A program made the position numbers and the translations under genes. Positions 20,351 to 30,608 of a stretch of 64,000 nt of DNA are shown here, piece by piece. The notes under the pieces were generated by a model. It was not told where the DNA came from and did no database searches. It was given only the letters and a program-made list of their open reading frames with translations. How positions within the stretch are numbered: position 1 is the first letter of the stretch; every line of letters begins with the position of its first letter. The stretch comes from Bombus terrestris (Eukaryota > Arthropoda > Insecta > Hymenoptera > Apidae): contig NC_063285.1 of the NCBI RefSeq assembly GCF_910591885.1, forward strand, positions 7,783,395 to 7,847,394, written 5' to 3'.

Positions 20351-21715
20351 CTATTTTTTACTTAGCAAGTTTGTGAGTAGTTGTAACATGACCGTTGTTT
20401 GTTGTACTTGTTGCCTAAGTGTTGCATTTAATTCACTTACCATTTTTCCTAACATCTCTGTACTTTTAATGGATTGTTTGAGCATTTCTTTGATGTCTGT
20501 AGCGTCTTCGATGTTGTTGTTTTGATTCTGGTTATTTGTGAGTGTTGGTTGGCTAATATTTTGGGTTACTTGCGCGTAGCTTCGGTTCCCTTGGGGGTTA
20601 ATGCTTCTGATTGTGGCGTTAGGTTCGTATTGTGCTGTCAATGCAGTGTCGTTAACCGTTATACTTTGTCGTGGTTGGTGGTTGTTGAATGATTTATTGC
20701 GAAGTGGTGGAAACAGTTTACGTCGTAATTGTTTTCTGACTTCACATCCTTTATAGCTGGCTGGGTGGTTTCCGTTACAGTTGTAGCATTTAACTTCTTC
20801 TATTTTTCCAGAATATGGGCAGTGTATTGTTAAGTGGTTTTTTGCGCACTTGACGCAAGCTGGGCTTCTGTTGCAATAATTTTTAGTGTGTCCGTATTGT
20901 TGACACCGCATGCATTGAGGTATATCTTTTTTGTGTCGTGGTGGTTCCACTGTTACTATTGTATTTAGTATTTGTTTAATATCATATATTTCTTTGTTGT
21001 TGTTTCTGGGTTCCAGTTCTATTAAGAATAGTGGTAATGGTTGCTTTGTGTCGAATCTTGTTATATTGTTTATTGTTCTTGTTTGATGACCAATTTTAGC
21101 TAACTCATCGCTTAGTTTATGTATGTTGGTTTTAGGATGCAATCCTCTTATGACAATTTTATAGCTCCTTTCAGTTTTAAGCTGATACGTGTGGTAGATA
21201 GCATTTTTTTCTTTTAATGCTTTTATAACTTTCGTAAATGTTTCTGGTGTGTTTGTTTGTATTTTTACTTGTTCCAATTTTGTTTGCTTTATTGTGTAGT
21301 TGTTTTTCTCATCTAAATTATTTAGTAGATCGATGAGCGGGTCTATTATTTGGGCCTCAACAAAGATTGGTGGTGGTTTTGTAATATGATTTGTTTGGAT
21401 AGTGGTTTTATTTACGGGGTCAGCGTCTGTTTCTTCCGTTAGTGAGCTGAAGGAGTTGCTTAATGGTAATTCTTGCAGCCATCGCTGCTTTTCTGTAGCT
21501 GGGTTTCCTATGGCACTTATGCCTGGAGTTGTTTTGCGTTTTTTGCTAGCCTTCGCTAGCTTCCAGCTTTCGTCCTGATAGTATCTTTCATAATCTGGAT
21601 TGCTCTCTTCCTGTCCCCGCTGTTCTTTTGTTTCTTCTGTCTCCATGTTAATTTGTTTGTTTTTTATATAATATGTTTCTCCCTTCGTTGCTATGTTTAT
21701 TGTTGGTATCTGCAT
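20351..21715 (-). CDS. Family B ORF1, gag-like zinc-knuckle protein (intact, 454 aa)
   Basis: RNA-binding protein of a Jockey-clade element. It starts at MQIPTINIATKGETYYIKNK; a second Met (METEETKEQR) lies 24 residues on. The N-terminal third is charged (KASKKRKT). A PRE_C2HC-like region follows at about residues 180-250 (SYKIVIRGLHPKTNIHKLSD). Three knuckles come next (CMRCQQYGHTKNYC, CVKCAKNHLTIHC, CYNCNGNHPASYKGC), and the C-terminal ~60 residues are Gln/Asn-rich and coiled-coil-like. The frame is intact although ORF2 is not, so the copy may be fairly young or derived from a non-autonomous lineage with a maintained ORF1. Confidence 0.92.
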   Translation of the reverse strand: MQIPTINIATKGETYYIKNKQINMETEETKEQRGQEESNPDYERYYQDESWKLAKASKKRKTTPGISAIGNPATEKQRWLQELPLSNSFSSLTEETDADPVNKTTIQTNHITKPPPIFVEAQIIDPLIDLLNNLDEKNNYTIKQTKLEQVKIQTNTPETFTKVIKALKEKNAIYHTYQLKTERSYKIVIRGLHPKTNIHKLSDELAKIGHQTRTINNITRFDTKQPLPLFLIELEPRNNNKEIYDIKQILNTIVTVEPPRHKKDIPQCMRCQQYGHTKNYCNRSPACVKCAKNHLTIHCPYSGKIEEVKCYNCNGNHPASYKGCEVRKQLRRKLFPPLRNKSFNNHQPRQSITVNDTALTAQYEPNATIRSINPQGNRSYAQVTQNISQPTLTNNQNQNNNIEDATDIKEMLKQSIKSTEMLGKMVSELNATLRQQVQQTTVMLQLLTNLLSKK

Positions 21716-21870
21716 TGCTCTTCTGTTTCCTCCTCATTATCATTTTGCTATTTACTTTGCTATTTGCTTCTCACTATTACTTTGAAGCGCTTTTTCCCTA
21801 TTCACTTATACCTGGAGAGGACGACCGTCTAGACACGTCCGTCCTTCTCGGCTGCTCGAGCAGAAGTGAA

Positions 21871-23504
21871 TGTTTGACATGGCCTGGCATTTTTGGGTAA
21901 ATACCGGCAGGGGGTTATTTCCGCTGTCTAATGTCTGCTTGGACTTCCGTTGTCGCGTCGCCTTTAGGCTGTGTATGGTGAGCGAATAATGGCGTTCTTT
22001 CTTTTGAAAATTTTGTCCATTGAATGGACAAGGATAGGATTATTATGCAATCGTTTTCATGGAAAGTCGAAAGATTTGAAGATGAAAGATACTACAGCGA
22101 TAATAAGTACCCGTTGTATTTCTTATAACATTTCCTGACCGATTAGTTAGGTTCGAGTAAAATCGTGTAATACCTTTGTACGATTAAAAAAGTTTTACAC
22201 TATGGAAATGAAATATATAGGTCTTGATAAAAAAAATCGTTGCATTGGAAAACTGTATATATGTAAATTCGATTACTATTACATTTCCATATTTATATTC
22301 GGTTTTCGCAATTTGCAAAATTCCTATCACACGTTGTACGAGTTTACAACATGTTTTTGCTCGTTACGTATACGTTCATCTCTTAATCTCAGAAACTTCT
22401 GCAATTACGAAATTAAAGATTAAAAAGGTTAATAAAGACAGAATAAATTCGATGCTTGCAAATACAAATATGATGCAATTTACGTTCTTACAGAAATGAA
22501 ACGACTTGGAAAATATAAAAATAACTTAATTTACTTTTAACAGAAATGGAACATTTTACATATTTCATATTATTGTGAAAGAGAATTACATTATATTTAT
22601 CATGCTATAATTTATTCTTAATAAAAATGAATAAAATGACACGGGAAAGACAGAGGATTTCTAAATGAAGATATTATGTCCAACAAATTGACAATGTAAA
22701 TGATGACTTAAACGTTCGCGAATGTTTCGTTTCTCTATTATTACCACTAACTACGATTCTAGTAAATGAATTATAAAAGCTAAAAAGATATTCAACGTTT
22801 AAGGAGCAAAATCGATCATCAACCTTTGACAATTCAATCACATACTCTGATCGCGATCCGCCAGACACCCTTCCGGTTTTTTAATCGGCCAAAAACACGA
22901 ACGAAAATAATGTAGGGGGGTGCCGAGGCGAGCGTACCACCCCATCAATCGCTATAGTTTACCGACTCGCCCCCATCCCTCATTATCCGGGTCTCGGTCG
23001 ACGAAATTCGTGGCGGTAAATCATCGTCGCGTGCTGCCTTTTTGATAACTCGATTTCATAACGAACCCGTTGCTCTATTTATAAACTGGCGGGAGTGTTT
23101 TAAATTAAATTCGATCTCGCGCACGCGGTTCGCACGCTGTGCACGTGGCAACACGGTGACTCTTCGTTCAGAAGGAGAGGCGAACACGAAGAAAATCAAA
23201 CAACGAGAAGTTGAGAAGGAGAAAAAGCGAAAAAGAAATACAGTGAAATAAAGAGATGAACAGAGAGGAACGTGGACTTTTACCGGACGGATTATTCCAC
23301 CCTAAATCGTGTTTTCGGCTGAAACATTGGCATTCGTTGTCGTAAGCCGACGCAGACACACAGGGGGACACCTGCGTGGGCAGAGGGCTTCGGTACCCCC
23401 GCCTTTTGTTGCTCGATATTTGTTTTTTCCCTAATGTTCCCGGAGGCTATGCCGTGGCAAAGAGACGCTGCTATTCGACATCGACAGGAAAACGTTGAAA
23501 ACTT
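21871..23504. other. Spacer between the head-to-head family B elements
   Basis: The part 21960-22680 is AT-rich and non-coding; 22870-23010 is GC-rich; around 23075 there is a 'tatttataaac' TATA-like word followed by mixed sequence. Small open frames (60-90 codons) resemble no family I know. This may be unique genomic DNA caught between the two elements. Confidence 0.4.
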
Positions 23505-23639
23505 TTCTCTTCACTTCCGCTCGGGCAGCCGAGGAGGACGTGTTTAGACGGTCGTGCTCTCCAGGTATAAGTGAATAGAGAAAAAGTGCTTCAAAGTAAT
23601 GGTGCTGCAAAGTGATAGTGAGGAGGAAACAGAAGAGCA

Positions 23640-25006
23640 ATGCAGATACCAACAATAAACATAGCAACAAAGGGAGAAACATATTATATAAAAAACAAAC
23701 AAATTAACATGGATACAGAAGAAACAAAAGAGCAGCGGGGACAGGAAGAGCGCAATCTAGGTTATGAAAGATACTATCAGGACGAAAGCTGGAAACTAGC
23801 GAAGGCTAGCAAAAAACGCAAAACAACTCCAGGCATAAGTGCCGTAGGAAACCCAGCTACAGAAAAGCAGCGATGGCTGCAAGAATTACCATTAAGCAAC
23901 TCCTTCAACTCACTAACGGAAGAAACAGACGCTGACCCCGTAAATAAAACCACTATCCAAACAAATCATATTACAAAACCACCACCAATCTTTGTTGAGG
24001 CCCAAATAATAGACCCGCTCATCGATCTACTAAATAATCTAGATGAGAAAAACAACTACACAATAAAGCAAACAAAATTGGAACAAGTAAAAATACAAAC
24101 AAACACACCAGAAACATTTACGAAAGTTATAAAAGCATTAAAAGAGAAAAATGCTATCTACCACACGTATCAGCTTAAAACTGAAAGGAGCTATAAAATT
24201 GTCATAAGAGGATTGCATCCTAAAACCAACATACATAAACTAAGCGATGAGTTAGCTAAAATTGGTCATCAAACAAGAACAATAAACAATATAACAAGAT
24301 TCGACACAAAGCAACCATTACCACTATTCTTAATAGAACTGGAACCCAGAAACAATAACAAAGAAATATATGATATTAAACAAATACTAAATACAATAGT
24401 AACAGTGGAACCACCACGACACAAAAAAGATATACCTCAATGCATGCGGTGTCAACAATACGGACACACTAAAAATTATTGCAACAGAAGCCCAGCTTGC
24501 GTCAAGTGCGCAAAAAACCACTTAACAATACACTGCCCATATTCTGGAAAAATAGAAGAAGTTAAATGCTACAACTGTAACGGAAACCACCCAGCCAGCT
24601 ATAAAGGATGTGAAGTCAGAAAACAATTACGACGTAAACTGTTTCCACCACTTCGCAATAAATCATTCAACAACCACCAACCACGACAAAGTATAACGGT
24701 TAACGACACTGCATTGACAGCACAATACGAACCTAACGCCACAATCAGAAGCATTAACCCCCAAGGGAACCGAAGCTACGCGCAAGTAACCCAAAATATT
24801 AGCCAACCAACACTCATAAATAACCAGAATCAAAACAACAACATCGAAGACGCTACAGAAATCAAAGAAATGTGCTCAAACAATCCATTAAAAGTACAGA
24901 GATGTTAGGAAAAATGGTAAGTGAATTAAATGCAACACTTAGGCAACAAGTACAACAAACAACGGTCATGTTACAACTACTCACAAACTTGCTAAGTGAA
25001 AAATAG
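23640..25006 (+). pseudogene. Family B ORF1, frameshifted near the C-terminus
   Basis: Nearly identical to the intact ORF1 at 20351-21715, with the same start. A 2-nt insertion ('atgtgctc' for 'atgctc') near 24870 moves the frame, so the protein ends after 422 residues at 24906-24908 rather than at the family stop at 25004-25006. The PRE_C2HC-like region and all three zinc knuckles lie before the break and are intact. Confidence 0.9.
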
Positions 25007-25008
25007 GG

Positions 25009-27592
25009 ATGGACATATTAAAAGTAGCAGCCTGGAATTCCAATGGATTGCAGCAGAGAGCCCCAGAAACTAAAGCATTTCTAGATAAAAATAACATCGA
25101 TATACTACTTGTCTCAAAAACACATTTCACTCCAAAAAGCTACATAAAAATACTGTATTACACCATTTACGACACCAAACACCCCTAGGTAAAGCCCACG
25201 GAGGAACAGCAGTAATAATAAAAAATGACATCAAGCATCACCTACACAGCCAAACAAACCAAGAACACATACAAGCAACCACCGTCACGATACAAACCAA
25301 CGACAATTACTTGTAGATTTCAGCAGTATATGTACCCCCGAGACACAAAATGACACCCAAAAAATGGGAGGAGTATTTCCAAACCTTAGGAGACAAATTT
25401 ATAGCAGCAGGAGACTTCAACGCAAAACACACACTATGGGGTTCCAGAATCAACACTCCGAGAGGTAGAACCCTTGAACGATATATTAGAAATAGCAACC
25501 TCAACGTTCTCTCTGCAGGCAAACCAACTTACTGGCCGACAGACCTCGACAAATTACCTGACCTGCTAGACTTCGCAGTTATAAAAGGTATAAACACTAC
25601 CAAATTAAAAATAACAACCAGCCTCGAACTCAACTCTGATCATTCACCTATCATAATAGAATACACAAGCAAACCGATACTGTATAACGAGACAGAATCG
25701 CTCTGCAATAAAACTACCAACTGGCAAACTATTAAAGAGCTAATTGAAAACAAAATCAACTGTAACATCCCACTGAAAACACCCGAACATATTGAACAGG
25801 CAATAGTAAATATGGCGGAAATAATACAGGAAGCAGCATGGACAGCCACCACCCACGAAATAAAAAGCAGGCGGTCAAAAATAATTCCACAGCTCATCCT
25901 CGACAAAATCAGGGAAAAAAGAAAAGCCAAAGCTACGTGGCAAAGACAGAGAACACGCGAAAATAAGAAAATCCTAAACAAACTTACAAAAGAATTAAAA
26001 ATCAAAATAAGAGAACATCACAACATCGAATTCACGAAATTCATAGAATCACTATCAGCGAATGAAAATACCAAATACTCCTTATGGAGAACCACGAAAA
26101 GAATAAAGAAGCCAATAAAACAAGTCCCAGCAATCAGGAAAGGAGACAATACGTGGGCAAGAAGCAATGAAGAACAAGCTGAAGAGTTCGCCAATCACCT
26201 ACGCAGCACATTTACACCACATAATAGCAACATCAGCAATCTCAATCGATTTAATGACGATGAAACACGATCCACTAATTCCACAACGGATAATCAATAC
26301 ACCATACCTAAAACAACGGCACAAGAAATCAGAATCATAATCGAAAAAACAAAAAAAAAAAAAGGCACCAGGAATTGATCTAATCAACGGCATAATTCTG
26401 AAAAACCTTCCTCCAAAAGCGATACGGCTAGTTACAATAATATTCAATGCAATACTGAGAACACAATATTTTTCTAAACTATGGAAACAACCACGCATTA
26501 GCATGCTGCAGAAACCAGGCAAAGACCCACACCAAGCAGCATCCTACCGACTTATATCACTGCTTCCCGTATTTTCCAAAATACTAGTAAAAATAATCTA
26601 CGCCCGCATAAAAATATTAATAGAGAAAGAAAAACTAATACCGGATCGTCAATTTGGATTCAGAAGCAAACATTCAACAATAGAGCAAATGCACAGGCTC
26701 ATTAACGAGATAATACTGGCATTTGAAAATAAACAATACTGCACAGCTCTCTTTATGGACATAGAGAAAGCTTTCGATAAAATAAACCGCGAAAGCCTAC
26801 TACACACAATCAGACAACAATTCCCGGAAAAAATTTATCAGATAATAAAATCATATCTAAGTAACAGAACATTCACGGTAAATATAAAAGACGCGTACTC
26901 TGAAGTTAAACCAATCAAGGCAGGGGATCCGCAAGGAAGCGTCTTAGGACCCATTTTCTACACGCTATACACGGCCAACATACCTACAACTCCCAACAGT
27001 AAAGTATTTACATTCGCGGACGATACAGCAATAATAGTCAGGCACACAAACCCGGAAACAGCAGTCACACTACTACAGGAACACACCACAAAAATAGAAA
27101 AATGGCTACAAGATAAACAAATTAAAGCTAACCCCAATAAATGCAATCGCATAACATTTACACTGCGTAAGCAGAAGTCAGCAAGTATACTACTGAACGG
27201 TACGCACATAACACAAACAGGAAAGGTCAAATACTTAGGACTCCACATAGATACACAACTCACATGGAAACAGCATATCAAAGCAATAATAAACAAAATA
27301 CAGACAATAAGGAGACAAATGCAATGGCTAATAAACCGAAAATCCAGGCTAAGCCTGGAAAATAAAGTCAGAATATACAAAACAATACTAAAACCAATCT
27401 GGACGTACGGAATACCATTATGGGGACAGCAGCCAAGAGCCACATAAGTAAAATAGAAACGGAACAAGCAAAAATCCTTAGAACAATAACAAATGACCCG
27501 TGGTATGTGAGAAACGACGAAATTCGGAAAGACCTGGGAATACCAACGGTCCAAGAAGAAATAAAAAAGTATGCGGGAAGGTACAGACTAAG
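25009..27592 (+). pseudogene. Family B ORF2: endonuclease and reverse transcriptase, several breaks, 3'-truncated
   Basis: ORF2 starts with ATG at 25009-25011. Defects in order: a 1-nt deletion near 25186 (in TKHP); an in-frame TAG at 25314-25316; a frameshift in the A-run near 26345-26362; a 1-nt frameshift near 27425. The endonuclease motifs AAGDFNAKHTLWGS and NSDHSPIII are present. The RT segment (26503-27447) shows YRLISLLPVFSKILVKII, QFGFRSKHSTIEQM, ALFMDIEKAFDKI, GDPQGSVLGPIFY and FADDTAI, i.e. all main palm motifs including the catalytic FADD. The C-terminal Jockey motif (DPWYVRNDEIRKDLGIPT) is cut short. Confidence 0.92.
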
Positions 27593-27630
27593 AATTTTTT
27601 TTTTTTTTATTTATTAGAATATTTTCAATC

Positions 27631-27647
27631 AATTCTCGTTGAGAATT
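27631..27647 (-). other. 3' UTR hairpin of family A
   Basis: AATTCTCGTTGAGAATT, the same 7-bp stem as in family B (18333-18351) with a 3-nt instead of a 5-nt loop, shortly before the A-rich tail. Confidence 0.55.
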
Positions 27648-27726
27648 TTCAGTAACTTAATTTGGCGTGATACAATGACATGGATTATAATAGCTTTATA
27701 TTGTTGATTCTAGTAGAACTAAGGAT

Positions 27727-28758
27727 TTAATCTAGTGGGTATTTTCTTTTTAGTCTGCGGATCTGGTCCGTCGTGTCCAGTAGTTGGGTGACTAGTGGGT
27801 TGTGGTGGTTGTTGACTCTTGTGTTATATCTGCTTCTGGACTTGTGTATTTCATCTTTGACTGTAGGTATCTTGAGGTCACGGTGGATTGTTTCGTTGGT
27901 AACATACCAGGGTGCATTTAATAGGGATCTTAGCGTTTTCGATTGGAAGCGTTGGAGTATTTCAGTGTTGGAGTTACTTGCTTCGTGTTTGCTGATGGAC
28001 GTTTTTGACGGTGTGGAGAGGCGGATAGCGTTTATTATGCTCGTGTTTAAGTATTCCGTGGCTGCTTCGATTTCTTCATTGGTTTTTAGTGAAGTTGAGG
28101 CTGAAGTTGTGTGTGTAAAGACTTCTCTAAAGAGCTGCCAGTTGGTGTGTTGGTTATGAATGGAGCCATTAGGTATATTCTCGATGTTAGTTGGACTGAC
28201 TGTTGCTATCGCGGGAGAATGATCAGAGGAGAGATCAGCCGAGAAATTGATTTGGACGTGTCTTGACGAAATATTTTTAGTTATGAGGGAATCAAGGAGA
28301 TCGGGTATTTTGTTTCTGTCGGTGGGCCAGTGTGTGGGTTCGTATGTGGTAAGGTAGTTGAGGTTGTTGGTTATTATGCTGTTGAGGAGGTTTTTGCCTC
28401 TTACTGTAACCATTCTGCTGCCCCATTGGGTGTGTTTGGCATTGTAGTCTCCTCCGGCTATGAATCTATTGCCCAGGGTGTCCAGGAAGTTGTCGAAGTC
28501 TTCTTTGGCGATGGAGTGTCTGGGAGGGCAGTATACAGCTGAAGTGGTGATTGTACCATGACAGTTTTCTATTGCTACGTTTGTTGCTTGGAGGTAGTCT
28601 TTCTGGAATGGTTGAAGTTCGTAGTGCTTAATGTTTGATTTGATTATGATTCTGGTGCCGCCGTGGGCCTTTCCGCTGGGGTGTTGGGTATGGTAGAACT
28701 TGTATCCGTTTATGTTCAGGTAGTTTTTGTCGGTGAAGTGGGTTTCAGATATGAGCAT
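27727..28758 (-). CDS. Family A ORF2 derivative: endonuclease fused in frame to the ORF2 C-terminus, no RT
   Basis: The uninterrupted frame is 343 codons from the first Met (MLISETHFTDKNY); without a Met it extends to about 28845, directly at the ORF1 stop, where IALWNANGLAQRKLE supplies the first endonuclease motif. Endonuclease motifs: LISETHF, AGGDYNAKHTQWGS and SSDHSPAIATV. At about residue 255 (IRLSTPSKTSIS) it joins KHEASNSNTEILQRFQSK, the conserved C-terminal region that normally follows the RT, and ends LKRKYPLD. The whole RT domain is removed without shifting the frame. The same join occurs in B-. A trans-mobilised or dominant-interfering product is possible, but that is inference. 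Confidence 0.85.
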   Translation of the reverse strand: MLISETHFTDKNYLNINGYKFYHTQHPSGKAHGGTRIIIKSNIKHYELQPFQKDYLQATNVAIENCHGTITTSAVYCPPRHSIAKEDFDNFLDTLGNRFIAGGDYNAKHTQWGSRMVTVRGKNLLNSIITNNLNYLTTYEPTHWPTDRNKIPDLLDSLITKNISSRHVQINFSADLSSDHSPAIATVSPTNIENIPNGSIHNQHTNWQLFREVFTHTTSASTSLKTNEEIEAATEYLNTSIINAIRLSTPSKTSISKHEASNSNTEILQRFQSKTLRSLLNAPWYVTNETIHRDLKIPTVKDEIHKSRSRYNTRVNNHHNPLVTQLLDTTDQIRRLKRKYPLD

Positions 28759-28850
28759 TATGTCGATTAGCTGGTGTTTTAGGAAGAGTTCTAGTTCAAG
28801 TTTGCGTTGCGCTAGACCGTTGGCATTCCACAGAGCTATGCGTCTTGGTT

Positions 28851-30116
28851 TTATTTTGTGTCGGGGCGTATTAATTTATGCATGATGAGTGTTAATAGCG
28901 ATAGCAAATTGTTTATTTGCTCTGATTGTTTCTCTATTAGCTTTTCAAGCCTAGAGACGTTGTCTGTATTGGGTGAGGTGGGGGCACTATTTTGGGGAGG
29001 ATCCCTGTGGCTATTTGGTGTATTTCGAGTGCCTTGTACCGCTTGGGCATAGGAGGTTGAGGGAGTGGTGAGTTTGGTAGGGCTGGGTGTTTGATTGGTT
29101 GGGGGGATTGGGGTAAAGGTGAATTTCGGCGAGCTGGGTGTTTGGTAATTTACCTCTTTTGTTCTAAGTTTGGGGTACTTGTTTGAGTACAGAGTTTTGT
29201 AGGCTGAGCAGCCTTTGTAGTTGGCAGGATGGTCACCTTGACAGTGGATGCACTTCGCTGGGGTTTCCGGTGATTTCCTGCATTGGTCGGTGGGGTGTGT
29301 TCCTGCACATTTGACGCAGCGGAAGGTATGGTTGCAGTATTTCTGCGTGTGCCCGTATCTTTGGCACCTTTTGCATTGCACTATCTCCTTTTTGATTTGC
29401 GGTGGTTCGAATTTTACGATGGCGTTCATTAGGCGACTGGTGTTGTAGATTTCCTTGTTGTTGGGTTTCTGTTTTAAGTCGATAAAGAATAGGGATAACG
29501 GGTCTTTCGTGACTCTATGCCTTATGTTGCTGACATTGATGACTTCGTGGCCGAGTTTAGATAGTTCGGTTTTTAGTTCGTCGATGTCTGCGGAGTGGTG
29601 GATGTTTCGATGTAGCACCACCCGAAAAGGTCTTTCTTCTTTGAGTTGGTAGGTGTGGAACGCCAATGCGTTCAGGGCCCTAAGTGTCTTGGTGAGCTTC
29701 CTGTAGGCTTCTGGATTCGTCGGCAGGATTTTTACTTGGTTGTTGGTTATCTTCAGGTTGTAGTCCTCCTTGGAGATATCTCTCTCTAAGGTCTTGGTCA
29801 TTGTCTGGATGTCGATGACATCATTAATAAATATTGGTGGGGGAGGGGGGCTTCTCTGTGCGTGGTGGTTAGGTGGCGGGCCTGCGATTTCCATGGCGTC
29901 GTTTGTGGATTCCAAAATTGCGAACCTGTTGTGGGTGTTAATTTGCGTTGATGGCTGTTCGTTCGAGTTTGTGTCTGATGGTTCGGTTTTGCGTTTTTTC
30001 GCCTTATTGGCGTCGTTGGCACCGTGGGATCTGCTGAACTTCTGCCACGGGGGAAGTAGCGCGGGGTAGTGATGGATTTGCACAGGCGAGCCTGGTCGTG
30101 ATTGCTGGGCCATCAT
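28851..30116 (-). CDS. Family A ORF1, gag-like zinc-knuckle protein (intact, 421 aa)
   Basis: Same protein as at 1827-3089: basic and Pro-rich N-terminus, PRE_C2HC-like middle, three zinc knuckles near residue 247 onward, coiled-coil-like C-terminus. It is one residue longer because 'NAN' is changed to 'NALA' near residue 150. It is the unbroken counterpart of the frameshifted A1 ORF1 at 4-1265. Confidence 0.92.
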   Translation of the reverse strand: MMAQQSRPGSPVQIHHYPALLPPWQKFSRSHGANDANKAKKRKTEPSDTNSNEQPSTQINTHNRFAILESTNDAMEIAGPPPNHHAQRSPPPPPIFINDVIDIQTMTKTLERDISKEDYNLKITNNQVKILPTNPEAYRKLTKTLRALNALAFHTYQLKEERPFRVVLHRNIHHSADIDELKTELSKLGHEVINVSNIRHRVTKDPLSLFFIDLKQKPNNKEIYNTSRLMNAIVKFEPPQIKKEIVQCKRCQRYGHTQKYCNHTFRCVKCAGTHPTDQCRKSPETPAKCIHCQGDHPANYKGCSAYKTLYSNKYPKLRTKEVNYQTPSSPKFTFTPIPPTNQTPSPTKLTTPSTSYAQAVQGTRNTPNSHRDPPQNSAPTSPNTDNVSRLEKLIEKQSEQINNLLSLLTLIMHKLIRPDTK

Positions 30117-30296
30117 CGAGCTAGCTATTTCAATATGAATAACTAGTCGTGAGGCTATGAGGCAAGATTCGGGTTGGGGTTAGGTGCGTAGGCTTTTCTT
30201 CTCTCTGGCGGATAGGAAACACTTGTGAGGATAGGAGCACGTTGTTTTCACTTTCGACGGTTGGGTGACACGTGTTACTTTCGAACTTCACTGGGC

Positions 30297-30608
30297 ACTA
30301 GAGACACGTCTGCACGTTTCGGCACTCAGCAGCGAACTCACAGACTAAGAATAGCAACCGACTGGCCGTGGAGGCCATTAACGCAATAGATACCGAAGGA
30401 AGACTAAAAAGGAAACACCCAGAAGACCTGACAAAGGAAGCAACATAAAGTATGTAACGTAACATACACGAAGATGGAATCCCGATGAAGGTAACCATCC
30501 ACATGCTATGTATTTTTATTTTATTTTTATTTTTTTTATCAAACAAGTTAAAACATTTTACCAAATGTCCTACTGGACAAATTGTAAAATTAGAGCAAGT
30601 AAATAAAA
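30297..30608 (+). mobile_element. Family C 3' fragment (duplicate of 1446-1757)
   Basis: Second-copy counterpart of the fragment at 1446-1757, with the same ORF2 tail (stop near 30446-30448) and the TGTCC-N4-GGACA hairpin. Confidence 0.7.

Larger units (their letters stand above)
18298..21870 (-). mobile_element. Family B Jockey-like element, minus copy (B-), chimeric 3' end and RT deletion
   Basis: The poly(T) at 18296-18317 is the complement of its poly(A) tail. Going along the minus strand from ~21870: leader, intact ORF1 (20351-21715), ORF2 with endonuclease (20348 to ~19000), the very start of the RT domain (~18990-18900), then an abrupt join to sequence of family A type (18477-18900) and the 3' UTR. 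It pairs head to head with B+ (23505-27592). Confidence 0.9.
23505..27592 (+). mobile_element. Family B Jockey-like element, plus copy (B+), with reverse transcriptase
   Basis: Leader homologous to B- begins near 23510 ('ttcacttccgctcg'). ORF1 and ORF2 follow as in B-, but this copy keeps the RT domain (26390-27450). It is cut at 27592 inside the ORF2 C-terminus (after AGRYRLR), where the poly(T) of the minus-strand A3 element starts. It is the only copy in the window with recognisable RT catalytic motifs. Confidence 0.9.
27593..30296 (-). mobile_element. Family A element (A3), RT deleted but ORF2 frame kept
   Basis: The poly(T) at 27597-27611 marks the 3' end, lying on top of the broken B+ element. 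ORF1 (28851-30116) and a shortened ORF2 (27727 to ~28845) are both open; the leader runs to ~30296 where family C sequence begins. The part 28848-30296 belongs to duplication copy 2 and equals A1. Length ~2.7 kb, against >4 kb expected with an RT. Confidence 0.9.

Noticed and set aside
22202..22499. Two overlapping ~75-90-codon frames in the B-/B+ spacer
   Set aside because: AT-rich chance frames without codon bias, motif or homologue that I can see.
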